From an uncultured Pseudoflavonifractor sp. (GTDB taxonomy: Bacteria; Bacillota; Clostridia; Oscillospirales; Oscillospiraceae), in NCBI GenBank assembly GCA_904419835.1, contig CAJFTA010000043.1:1-19875 (forward strand): a DNA stretch of 19,875 nt, given 5' to 3'. The position numbers were made by a program, and so were the translations under genes. The notes below the pieces were generated by a model, which was not told the DNA's origin, made no database searches, and was given only the letters and a program-made list of their open reading frames with translations. Shown here piece by piece: positions 6,943 through 13,598 of this stretch (positions are counted from its first letter, which is position 1; the number at the start of each line of letters is the position of its first letter).

Positions 6943-7212
6943 TCAAATGGTATGCATGGCGTTGAAGATCTCTTCCCGCTGGGCGTGGATGACCACGCCC
7001 TTCTCTTTGCCGGCCTGCTCCAGGTCCGCGACCAGCCGGGCGAAGGGGACGTTGGTCTGGGAGGCGTCCACCAGCATGATCATGGTGAAGTACCCCTGGA
7101 GAATGGTCTGGCTGATGTCCAGAACGTTGACGTTGTGCTCGGAGAGCAGGGTGCAGACCGAGGCGATAATACCCACCTGGTCCTTGCCGATGACGGTGAC
7201 GATGGCTCGCAT
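6943..7212 (-). CDS. ACT domain protein (UPF0237)
   Basis: An 89-residue single ACT domain, a small ligand-binding regulatory fold that usually senses amino acids. The sequence begins MRAIVTVIGKDQVGIIA, as in UPF0237 proteins, and continues with the beta-alpha-beta pattern (VNVLDISQTILQGYFTMIML). The start is ATG at 7212 with GGGAGG (7224-7229) eleven bases upstream; a GTG at 7221 is only two bases from that site and is rejected. It lies 21 bases after the nucleotidase gene and 10 bases before UPF0210, so the three are almost certainly cotranscribed. There is no catalytic domain; the ligand is unknown. Confidence 0.92.
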   Translation of the reverse strand: MRAIVTVIGKDQVGIIASVCTLLSEHNVNVLDISQTILQGYFTMIMLVDASQTNVPFARLVADLEQAGKEKGVVIHAQREEIFNAMHTI

Positions 7213-7233
7213 TTGCTTCACAACCTCCCTGAT

Positions 7234-7812
7234 TTATTGCAGTTCATCCAGTGTAAGCCCGAACGCGGGCAGGAAATGCTCGATAAAGTATTCCGCTTCC
7301 GGCAGGCCCATGGCCTTCACGGCCTCCAGGGTCTGCCCGGCGGCCTGGCGGAACTCGTTGTTGCCCGCCTTGACCTCCTCCACGCACTTGATGTGGGCGG
7401 AGAGCTTGTCCGCCGCCTTCACCAGGGCGCGGAGGGACGGGTCGTAGTCCTCCCGCAGCCAGGGCGCGTAGGCCGGGCGCAGCTCCGTCGGAAGCATGGA
7501 CAGCAGCTTGTCCGCCGACACCGCCTCCACCGCCTTGTAGGCGTCCCGGATCTCCGGGTTGCAGTACTTCACAGGGGTGGGCAGGTCGCCGGTGAAAATT
7601 TCCGGCGCGTCGTGGTACAGTGCCGCCACAGCGGCGGCGCCCGGGTCGCAGTCCGCGTCCAGCACGTCCCGGCGGATGACGGCCAGCGTATGGGCCAGCA
7701 CCGCCACCATGTGGGAGTGCTCCTGAATATTCTCCTGCACGGAGTTGCGCATGAGTCCCCAGCGGCTGATGTACTTCATCCGGGCGATGTAGGCAAAAAA
7801 GTTGTAGGACAT
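7234..7812 (-). CDS. YfbR-like 5'-deoxynucleotidase (HD superfamily)
   Basis: Predicted metal-dependent phosphohydrolase removing 5'-phosphate from deoxynucleoside monophosphates in nucleotide salvage, by similarity to E. coli YfbR. The 192-residue protein has the family pattern FFAYIARMKYISRWGLMRN, then ENIQEHSH and LYHDAPEIFTGDLPTPVKY, which supply the HD-type metal ligands (the EHS histidine and the HD pair), and a later KAADKLSAHIKCVEE with the conserved aspartate. The start is ATG at 7812 behind a purine-rich GGGAGGGGGAGGA; upstream in-frame residues are glycine-rich translation of this site. It begins only about 28 bases after the terminator T run of the HPr-like gene and is the first gene of the three-gene set with ACT and UPF0210. 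Function from family; metabolic link to its neighbours is not evident. Confidence 0.92.
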   Translation of the reverse strand: MSYNFFAYIARMKYISRWGLMRNSVQENIQEHSHMVAVLAHTLAVIRRDVLDADCDPGAAAVAALYHDAPEIFTGDLPTPVKYCNPEIRDAYKAVEAVSADKLLSMLPTELRPAYAPWLREDYDPSLRALVKAADKLSAHIKCVEEVKAGNNEFRQAAGQTLEAVKAMGLPEAEYFIEHFLPAFGLTLDELQ

Positions 7813-7840
7813 TCCTCCCCCTCCCCCTGTCTCAATTATC

Positions 7841-7872
7841 AAAAAGCGGAGTCCCCGTGTCGGGGGCTCCGC
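7841..7872 (-). terminator. Intrinsic terminator after the HPr-like gene
   Basis: GCGGAGTCCCC (7846-7856) pairs with GGGGGCTCCGC (7862-7872), with one G-T wobble and a 5-base loop. Read on the minus strand it is followed at once by TTTTT (7845-7841). A classic rho-independent terminator that separates the HPr-like gene from the nucleotidase operon. Confidence 0.88.
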
Positions 7873-7931
7873 CCGGTCGGCTCCGCCGTCCCTGCGTGAG
7901 CGGGATGGGGAGCGGCTCCGGAGGTTGGGAA

Positions 7932-8177
7932 TTACTCCCCGTCCTCCGCGATGAGCGCGGCAATGTCCTTGCTGAAGGCCTCGCTCTCAGCGTCGGTGCC
8001 GTGGAACTCCACCTTCACGGGCTTGGCCAGGTCCAGGGAAAACAGGCCCATAATGGACTTGGCGTTGATCACATAGCGGCCGGACAGCACGTCAATCTCA
8101 GCGGCGCAGCGGGTGGCCGCGTCCACGAACTTCTTCACGTCAGAGATGGAAGTGAGGGATACGAAAAAGGTCTGCAT
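7932..8177 (-). CDS. HPr-like protein lacking the phosphorylated histidine
   Basis: An 81-residue protein with the HPr fold. The second half shows the HPr core INAKSIMGLFSLDL, equivalent to the Ser46 region of standard HPr, followed by PVKVEFHG. The first half lacks the GIHARPA active site: after MQTFFVSLTSISD the chain goes directly into VKKFVDAATRCAAEIDVLSG with no histidine. It therefore cannot carry phosphate from enzyme I in the sugar phosphotransferase system; a regulatory role through the conserved serine is possible (as in Crh-like proteins) but is inference. The start is ATG at 8177, with AGGAGG eight bases upstream; longer in-frame starts cross its promoter. It has a good promoter (8271-8298) and a strong terminator, so it is monocistronic. 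Confidence 0.88.
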   Translation of the reverse strand: MQTFFVSLTSISDVKKFVDAATRCAAEIDVLSGRYVINAKSIMGLFSLDLAKPVKVEFHGTDAESEAFSKDIAALIAEDGE

Positions 8178-8270
8178 GGTATTTGCCTCCTGTGGTTTTG
8201 GTCTGTACAATCCGCCGCCGGGCTGATAAAATAGTCTGAGCGGCAGCGCTCCCTTGCGGAATCCGCTACC

Positions 8271-8298
8271 ATTATAGCACCACCTCCGAAAATTACAA
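8271..8298 (-). promoter_or_regulatory. Promoter of the HPr-like gene
   Basis: Minus strand: -35 TTGTAA (8298-8293), 16-base spacer, perfect -10 TATAAT (8276-8271). The leader to the ATG at 8177 is about 85-90 bases and includes a small GCGG/CCGC stem, but no recognisable riboswitch. Confidence 0.72.
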
Positions 8299-8382
8299 AC
8301 ACAAATTCCGCTTCTCCCGTATTTTCGCCGTTTGCACCAGAGGTGGAAAGGCCGGGACAGCGGAATCTTGAGAGGGATAACC

Positions 8383-9687
8383 ATGCGATATGCGATTTAC
8401 ACACTTGGCTGCAAGGTCAACCAGTACGAGACCCAGGCTCTGGAGACAGAACTGCTCCGCCGGGGCCACACGCTGGTCCCCTTCGGGGATGAGGCCGACG
8501 CCTACATCATCAATACCTGCACCGTCACCGCGGTGAGCGACCGGAAGTCCCGCAACGCCATCCGCCGGGCCAAAAAGCGCAATCCGGCGGCGGTTGTGGC
8601 GGTGTGCGGGTGCTACGCCCAGACCGCGCCGGAGGACGTGGCCGCCCTGGGGGTGGACCTGGTGTCGGGCACCGGGGACCGGCTGGGCTTTCTCAACGAG
8701 GTGGAGCGGCTCTCCGGCCTGGTCAGGGCGGAGGCGGAGCTGGCCCCCGAGATGCTGGTGGACAATATCATGACCCACCGCAGCTTTGAGCAGCTGCCCG
8801 CCGGCGGCCTGGAGGGCCGCACCCGGGCCATGCTCAAGGTGGAGGACGGCTGCGTCAACTTCTGCACCTACTGCATCATCCCCTACGCCCGGGGGCCGGT
8901 GCGCTCCCTGCCCCTTCCCGCCGCCGTGGCGCAGGCGGAGAAGCTGGCCCGGGACGGCTACCGGGAGATTGTCCTCACCGGCATCGAGATCTCCTCCTGG
9001 GGCCACGAGTTCCGGGACGGCACCGGTCTCATCGACCTGGTGGAGGGCGTCTGCCGGGCGGCGCCGGAGCTGCGGGTGCGGCTGGGCAGCCTGGAGCCCC
9101 GCACCATCACCGAGGATTTCTGCCGCCGGGCCGCCGCCCTGCCCAACCTGTGCCCCCACTTCCACCTGTCCATGCAGAGCGGCTGCGACGGGGTTTTGAA
9201 GCGGATGAACCGGAAATATGATACCGCGCGGTATTACGAGAGCGTTACATTACTCCGTGGATTCTTCGATCGCCCCGCCATCACCACGGACCTGATTGTG
9301 GGCTTCCCCGGCGAGACCGAGGAGGAGTTCACAGCCACCCTGGAATTTGTGGAAAAGTGCGCCTTCTCCGCCATGCACATCTTCCCCTACTCCCGCCGCA
9401 CCGGCACCCCGGCGGCCAAGATGGCGGACCAGGTGCCCAACGCCGTCAAGGAGGAGCGGGCCGCCCGCGCCGGCGCCCTGGCCGCCCGGCTCAAGGCCGC
9501 CTACCTGGAGCAGTGGGTGGGCGCCTCCCTCCCCGTCCTCTTCGAGGAGGAGAAGGAGGGCCTCTGGCGGGGTCATGCCCCCAACTATGTGGAGGTCATG
9601 GCCCGTGGCGAGGCATTACACAATGTAATCCGGGATGTGAATATTACAGAGCTTCATGGAGACGGCCTGTTTGGCCAGGTGCTCTGA
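8383..9687 (+). CDS. mtaB: tRNA t6A37 methylthiotransferase MtaB
   Basis: Radical SAM enzyme that adds a methylthio group to N6-threonylcarbamoyladenosine at position 37 of ANN-decoding tRNAs, giving ms2t6A. The 434 residues have the methylthiotransferase plan: an N-terminal domain with three cluster cysteines (Cys10 in TLGCKVNQ, Cys46 in NTCTVTA, Cys77 in CGCYAQ), then the radical SAM motif CVNFCTYC (Cys157, 161, 164), later LIVGFPGET and HIFPYSRRTGTPA, and a C-terminal TRAM-like segment ending near 434. The eukaryote/MtaB-type TLGCKVNQYET opening separates it from MiaB and RimO. The start is ATG at 8383 with AGAGGG just upstream; an in-frame ATG at 8332 has no such site. It is divergent from the HPr-like gene and convergent with the phosphatase. 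Confidence 0.96.
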   Translation: MRYAIYTLGCKVNQYETQALETELLRRGHTLVPFGDEADAYIINTCTVTAVSDRKSRNAIRRAKKRNPAAVVAVCGCYAQTAPEDVAALGVDLVSGTGDRLGFLNEVERLSGLVRAEAELAPEMLVDNIMTHRSFEQLPAGGLEGRTRAMLKVEDGCVNFCTYCIIPYARGPVRSLPLPAAVAQAEKLARDGYREIVLTGIEISSWGHEFRDGTGLIDLVEGVCRAAPELRVRLGSLEPRTITEDFCRRAAALPNLCPHFHLSMQSGCDGVLKRMNRKYDTARYYESVTLLRGFFDRPAITTDLIVGFPGETEEEFTATLEFVEKCAFSAMHIFPYSRRTGTPAAKMADQVPNAVKEERAARAGALAARLKAAYLEQWVGASLPVLFEEEKEGLWRGHAPNYVEVMARGEALHNVIRDVNITELHGDGLFGQVL

Positions 9688-9770
9688 CCGCCCGCAGCCG
9701 CTCCCGCAGCATGCCGCCGCACCTCCGCCTCTCCCCCGGCCGCTGTCAGGGGAGAGCGCACCTGCAACAA

Positions 9771-9817
9771 AATACCGGCCCCCGGAGACCGCTGCAGGTC
9801 CTCCGGGGGCCGGTATT
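9771..9817. terminator. Bidirectional terminator between mtaB and the phosphatase gene
   Basis: Perfect 17-bp stem AATACCGGCCCCCGGAG/CTCCGGGGGCCGGTATT (9771-9787/9801-9817), loop of 13 that can pair further internally. It lies between two convergent genes and has short T runs on both sides (TATTTCC on plus, TATTTTGTTG on minus), as expected for a shared terminator. Confidence 0.8.
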
Positions 9818-9842
9818 TCCATTCTGTCAGGCCGGAACAGGC

Positions 9843-12053
9843 TCAGCCTTCGATCGGGGTGGACAGGCGGGCGGTGAGGGCGGAGATCTGGTCGGCGGTG
9901 AGGCCAATGCCGGTCAGATAGTCCTCCGCGGCCTTCTGCAGATCGACCTCGGAGAGGTCGGCGTCCTTCTCCAGGCCCGCCAGGTCGCGGAGCATGCCCA
10001 CAGCCACCTCGGAGATGAGGTCGTACTGCTCGGAGCCCTTCTCCACATGGTAGTAGTTCTCATAGGAGACCATGTAGTCGGCCACGATCTCGTCCTGGGT
10101 GGCGCCCATCAGGGCCTCCAGCAGGATGGCGGTGAAGCCGGCCCGGTCCTTGCCCTCGTTGCAGTGGATGGCATAGGGCCCCTCGTGGGCGATGATGAAC
10201 TCCAGGCCGGTCTTGAGCTTGCTCTGGAAGTCCTCGGACTTGTAGTCCACGCCCATGTTGAGGGCGACCACGCTGCCCGCCTCATACAGGCTCTTGTAGT
10301 AGGGGGAGTCGAAGCCCTCGGCGGCAAAGTAGCCCTGGATGGCCTCGTCACTGTCGGCCAGGTTGACAACGGTCTTGACGCCGGCTTTCTCAATCAGATC
10401 GTCGGCGTAGGCGGCGCGGCCAATCTCGGGGTTCACGGGGCTGCTGGTGCGGTAGAGGACGCCCTCGGCGATATCCCCCAGAACCACGGGGCGGAAGTTG
10501 GCGAACACCTCGTCGGAGGCGTAGTCGCTCCGCTCATTGGTGCGCTGGAGCTGATGGGCCTGATACTGGCCCAGGTAGCCGGCCTTCTCGGCCAGGGTGA
10601 AGGAGACCACGTCGCCCTCCTCCACGCCGTAGGTGCCGGCGAAGTCACCCATGTTGATGGCAACCACCAGGATATCGCTCTCCTGGTTGTCCCGCACCAC
10701 GTTCTCACCGGTGTTGACGTCGCTGTACGCGGTGCAGAAGGGGATCTCCAGGCTCACCCCGTTTACCGTCACGTCCAGCACGTCGCCCAGCTCCAGGCCG
10801 GCGGTGTAGAGGGCCTCGGGCTTGATGTCCAGGTCCAGGTTGCCGTACTTCTCGACAGCGGCCACGCTGCCCACCACGGGGCCCCGGGTCACGTCATAGG
10901 TGTTGGAGAAAACCGCGCCGTTGACCACCCAGACGTCGGAGAAGTCGGGCGCGCCGTCCTTGTTGGGGCAGACCAGATAGTCGCCGTATCCGTGCTCGGA
11001 GGAGGGGTCGTTCACGTGGAGCACATCGCCCCAGGCGGTGTTCACAGTGAGGCGCACGTCGGCGGGGACAAAGCAGGCGAAGTTGGTGTCCGGCTCGGCC
11101 TTGGTCTTCAGGTCAATGAAGGTGTCCTTGCTGCCGGTAAAGTCCTCCGCTGTGAGGGCGGTGCCGTCGGCCTTGGTGTAGGTCTCCAGCACCTTGCTCA
11201 GCTTGGCGACCCACTGCTCGCCCACGGTGCCCTTGAGCACCACGCTCTCGCCGTCGTCGGTGGCGGTGTAGTCCACGTTCTCCAGCTCGTTGTGGAAGCT
11301 GGTCTCCTTGGAGACCATCATGCCCTGAATGGTGTACTCCGTCTTGCCGGTGAGGAAAAAGTCGTCGGCGTGGGCCTGGATGTACGCCTCGGCGGGGCTC
11401 TCAAAGCCGAGGGCGCCGAAGTTCATCAGGAGCTGGGCCAGCTCGGAGCGCTGGGCGGTGCCGGTGGGGCTGAGCCTGTTCTGATTGCCGGAGAGGAGGC
11501 CCAGCGCCACGGCCCGCTCCACGCCATCCCTGGCCCAGTCGGCCACGGAAGCGGCGTCGGTATAGGCGCTCAGGTCGGCGTTGGCCGCGTGGGCACCCTG
11601 GGCGTCCGCGTAGTCGGCAAAGACCTTGCCCAGCTCCTGCCGGGTCATGGCCCGCTCGCCGTCAAAGGCGCCCTGGCCGGTGCCGGCCGTCAGGCCCTCG
11701 TCCTCCGCCCAGGCGGCGGCGTCGGCGTACCACTTGCCGGCCACGTCATGGAAGGTGGCCGCCTCGGCCACGGCGGGCCGGCCGGCCATGTTGTACAGGG
11801 TCTGATAGACCATGCCGCGGGTGACGGTCATGTCAGGGCTGAAGACCGCTTCGCCCGTGCCGTTCATGATGCCCTCCCCGGTCACATAGGAGACGGCGGG
11901 GGCGTACCAGGCGTCCGCCGCCACGTCGGTAAAGGCCGCCTTAGCGCTCTCCTCCGGGCCGGCCGTTTCTTCCGCGGCCATGGCCGGAACTGCCAGGCTC
12001 AGGACCATGGCCGCGGCCAGAGGCAGCGTGAGGAGCTTCTTTTTTCCCTTCAT
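9843..12053 (-). CDS. Secreted SLH-anchored tyrosine phosphatase
   Basis: A 736-residue exported protein. Residues 1-27 are a signal peptide (KGKKK, hydrophobic core, cleavage near AMAAEE). Three S-layer homology domains follow (about 41-90, 101-150, 164-212; FTDVAADAWYAPAV is typical), which bind secondary cell-wall polymer. Residues about 220-395 are unassigned. About 397-485 resembles the C-terminal beta-barrel domain of SAM hydroxide adenosyltransferases (KYGNLDLDI, then INMGDFAGTYGVEEGD). The C-terminal part (about 515-700) is a tyrosine/dual-specificity phosphatase of the Y_phosphatase3/LipA type with GVLYRTSSPVNP and the active-site loop HCNEGKDRAG: Cys631 and Arg637. The start is ATG at 12053 with AAGGTGG nine bases upstream. 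It has its own promoter and terminator. It probably dephosphorylates an extracellular phosphoprotein, phosphoinositide or other phosphoester; the substrate is unknown. Confidence 0.9.
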   Translation of the reverse strand: MKGKKKLLTLPLAAAMVLSLAVPAMAAEETAGPEESAKAAFTDVAADAWYAPAVSYVTGEGIMNGTGEAVFSPDMTVTRGMVYQTLYNMAGRPAVAEAATFHDVAGKWYADAAAWAEDEGLTAGTGQGAFDGERAMTRQELGKVFADYADAQGAHAANADLSAYTDAASVADWARDGVERAVALGLLSGNQNRLSPTGTAQRSELAQLLMNFGALGFESPAEAYIQAHADDFFLTGKTEYTIQGMMVSKETSFHNELENVDYTATDDGESVVLKGTVGEQWVAKLSKVLETYTKADGTALTAEDFTGSKDTFIDLKTKAEPDTNFACFVPADVRLTVNTAWGDVLHVNDPSSEHGYGDYLVCPNKDGAPDFSDVWVVNGAVFSNTYDVTRGPVVGSVAAVEKYGNLDLDIKPEALYTAGLELGDVLDVTVNGVSLEIPFCTAYSDVNTGENVVRDNQESDILVVAINMGDFAGTYGVEEGDVVSFTLAEKAGYLGQYQAHQLQRTNERSDYASDEVFANFRPVVLGDIAEGVLYRTSSPVNPEIGRAAYADDLIEKAGVKTVVNLADSDEAIQGYFAAEGFDSPYYKSLYEAGSVVALNMGVDYKSEDFQSKLKTGLEFIIAHEGPYAIHCNEGKDRAGFTAILLEALMGATQDEIVADYMVSYENYYHVEKGSEQYDLISEVAVGMLRDLAGLEKDADLSEVDLQKAAEDYLTGIGLTADQISALTARLSTPIEG

Positions 12054-12079
12054 TTGAGCATACCACCTTTTCTTTTCTC

Positions 12080-12102
12080 GTATCCCGCTGCAGCCGGGAT
12101 AC
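12080..12102. other. Hairpin in the phosphatase mRNA leader
   Basis: GTATCCCG (12080-12087) pairs with CGGGATAC (12095-12102), loop CTGCAGC. It lies between the predicted promoter and the ribosome binding site of the phosphatase gene, and could be an operator or mRNA-stabilising stem. Confidence 0.5.
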
Positions 12103-12114
12103 CGTTGTGTTTTC

Positions 12115-12143
12115 ATAGTAGCAAAACTGCCGCCGCAATACAA
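12115..12143 (-). promoter_or_regulatory. Possible promoter of the SLH-phosphatase gene
   Basis: Minus strand: TTGTAT (12143-12138), 17-base spacer, TACTAT (12120-12115), each matching four of six consensus positions. It lies about 62 bases upstream of the ATG. Confidence 0.45.
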
Positions 12144-12182
12144 GCACTTCTTGCCGCCCCTCCCTCTTTTCCTCCCAAAATA

Positions 12183-12437
12183 TTGTATCAGGAAGCCGGG
12201 CTCTCAGAGGAGGAGATCGATCAGCCGCTGGTGCCGGCCATCAGGGATGCAGATTACTTCCGTGAAGGAGGCGCGCCCGGCCGGCACGGCGGCGGAGGGC
12301 TGTTTGTCCGGGAGCCTGAGGGCATGGGCTGGCTGCTTTCTCGGGGCGGCGGTGCTCGGCCAGAAAACATGAGGTGCCCCTTCGGCGGCCCGGCGACGGC
12401 AACGATGCGCCGGGCCGCAGAGGTATTTGGAATTTGA
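12183..12437 (+). pseudogene. Unidentified 3' gene remnant
   Basis: An open plus-strand frame of about 84 codons ending in TGA at 12435-12437, only 12 bases before a strong plus-strand terminator, so it looks like the last part of a once-longer gene. The frame reads EAGLSEEEIDQPLVPAIRD near its beginning and PATATMRRAAEVFGI at the end. There is no ATG with a ribosome binding site at its upstream end (a TTG at 12183 has none), and the promoter and leader of the divergent phosphatase gene lie directly upstream. I do not recognise the family. It could also be a chance frame in GC-rich DNA; the adjacent terminator is the main argument for a real remnant. The rest of the gene-free stretch 12054-12571 holds two promoters, a leader hairpin and this terminator. 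Confidence 0.35.
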
Positions 12438-12449
12438 CAGCTGTAAAAG

Positions 12450-12490
12450 GTGTGCAGGCGCAAGAAGCAAACCGCCTGCACACTTTTTCT
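12450..12490 (+). terminator. Intrinsic terminator upstream of the LysR gene
   Basis: GTGTGCAGGCG (12450-12460) pairs perfectly with CGCCTGCACAC (12473-12483), loop of 12, followed by TTTTTCTT. No intact plus-strand gene lies upstream of it, which points to the remnant at 12183-12437 as its former owner. Confidence 0.85.
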
Positions 12491-12518
12491 TGCCTTTCTC
12501 GCAAAATAACGCTACAAT
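12490..12518 (+). promoter_or_regulatory. Promoter of the LysR regulator gene
   Basis: -35 TTGCCT (12490-12495), 17-base spacer, -10 TACAAT (12513-12518), about 54 bases upstream of the ATG. A second AT-rich box (TTATAA, 12524-12529) follows. Confidence 0.6.
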
Positions 12519-12571
12519 TCAGATTATAAAAAACCAGTTCGGCGGGGACTGGCAGAAAGGCGGCCGTTTGT

Positions 12572-13465
12572 ATGTATAATCCCCAGTTGGAGACATTTCT
12601 TCGCGTTGCAGATGCGGGAAGCTTTAACAAAGCGGCAGAAGAACTGTTTATCACGCCGCCGGCGGTCATCAAGCAGATCACATCACTGGAGTCCAGCCTG
12701 GATGTTCCGCTCTTTATCCGCAGCCCCCGGGGACTGAAGCTCACGGAGGCGGGGAAATCCATTTACCGCGACGCCCAATATATCATTCAGTATTGCAAAG
12801 ACGCTGTCGTACGGGCGAAAAACGCCGCTGAGGAGGGCGACAAGGTCATCCGCATCGGCGTCTCCCCTATGACGCCGGGCCAGTTTCTTCTGGATCTCTG
12901 GCCGGGGATCAAGGAATACTGCCCGGATATCAAGTTCAGAATGGTCCCCTACGAGAACACGCCGGAAAACTCGGTAGAGATCCTGCGGAATCTCGGTCAG
13001 AACATCGATATTGTGGCGGGCCTCTTTGACCAAAAATTCCTGGAGGCGCGGCAATGCGCCGCACTGGAGCTGTCCAGGGAACCCATCCGCTGCGCCGTAT
13101 CCATTTACCACCCCCTGGCCGGCAAGGAGCTCCTGACGGCGGAGGACCTTCACGACGAGAATTTCCTTCTGATCCGCCGGGGATGGAACCATTATCTGGA
13201 TCAGATGCGGGACGAGCTGTGGCGAGACCATCCCCAGATTCACATCGTGGACTTCGAGATGTTCAACATCAATGTATTTAACCAATGCGAAAATTCAGAG
13301 GATATCCTCATGACCATCGACAACTGGCGGCAGGTTCACCCGCTGCTCAAGATCATTCCGGTGGACTGGAATTACACGATCCCCTATGGGCTTCTTCACT
13401 CCCCCCGCCCCACGCCAACAGTCAAACGCTTCCTGGACGCGGTGAAACGTGTCTGCGCTTCCTGA
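12572..13465 (+). CDS. LysR family transcriptional regulator
   Basis: DNA-binding activator or repressor of 297 residues, the usual LTTR length. The N-terminal winged helix-turn-helix is clear (residues about 4-62: LETFLRVADAGSFNKAAEEL, then ITPPAVIKQITSLESSL and PLFIRSPRGLKLTEAG), followed by a linker helix and a periplasmic-binding-protein-like effector domain from about residue 90 to the end. The start is ATG at 12572 with AAAGG upstream at a rather long spacing. It has its own promoter and terminator (13513-13542) and is read in the same direction as the redox genes behind it. By position it probably controls them and perhaps itself; an imperfect palindrome at 15625-15653 is a candidate binding site. 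Effector unknown. Confidence 0.95.
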   Translation: MYNPQLETFLRVADAGSFNKAAEELFITPPAVIKQITSLESSLDVPLFIRSPRGLKLTEAGKSIYRDAQYIIQYCKDAVVRAKNAAEEGDKVIRIGVSPMTPGQFLLDLWPGIKEYCPDIKFRMVPYENTPENSVEILRNLGQNIDIVAGLFDQKFLEARQCAALELSREPIRCAVSIYHPLAGKELLTAEDLHDENFLLIRRGWNHYLDQMRDELWRDHPQIHIVDFEMFNINVFNQCENSEDILMTIDNWRQVHPLLKIIPVDWNYTIPYGLLHSPRPTPTVKRFLDAVKRVCAS

Positions 13466-13512
13466 GCGCCGGACCAAAGCTGTTACGGGAAGGTATATAC
13501 TGCATAACTTTT

Positions 13513-13542
13513 CGAGACTTCTGCTGAAGTCTCGATTTTTTT
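13513..13542 (+). terminator. Intrinsic terminator of the LysR gene
   Basis: CGAGACTTC (13513-13521) pairs with GAAGTCTCG (13526-13534), loop TGCT, followed by a seven-T run (13536-13542). A TATAAT box (13542-13547) overlaps the end of the T run and may be the -10 of the next gene, although its -35 position falls in the hairpin and is poor. Confidence 0.88.
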
Positions 13543-13598
13543 ATAATATAGGCAAAAGCGGCGATACACAGCGCCGAAAATGGCGGGGTGATTACACA

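Noticed and set aside
5646..6965. Plus-strand frames opposite the UPF0210 gene
   Set aside because: Both long frames are low-complexity antisense translations; the minus strand has a family-length conserved protein with a coupled ribosome binding site.
9357..12437. 1026-codon plus-strand open frame opposite the SLH-phosphatase
   Set aside because: Antisense of a GC-rich gene with repetitive Gly/Val/His composition. It overlaps mtaB and a bidirectional terminator; only its last 84 codons lie outside a real gene and are listed as a possible remnant.
13449..13598. Upstream extension of the ADH-like gene to an ATG overlapping the LysR gene
   Set aside because: It would translate through the LysR terminator hairpin, and similarity to iron ADHs starts at the TTG at 13599.
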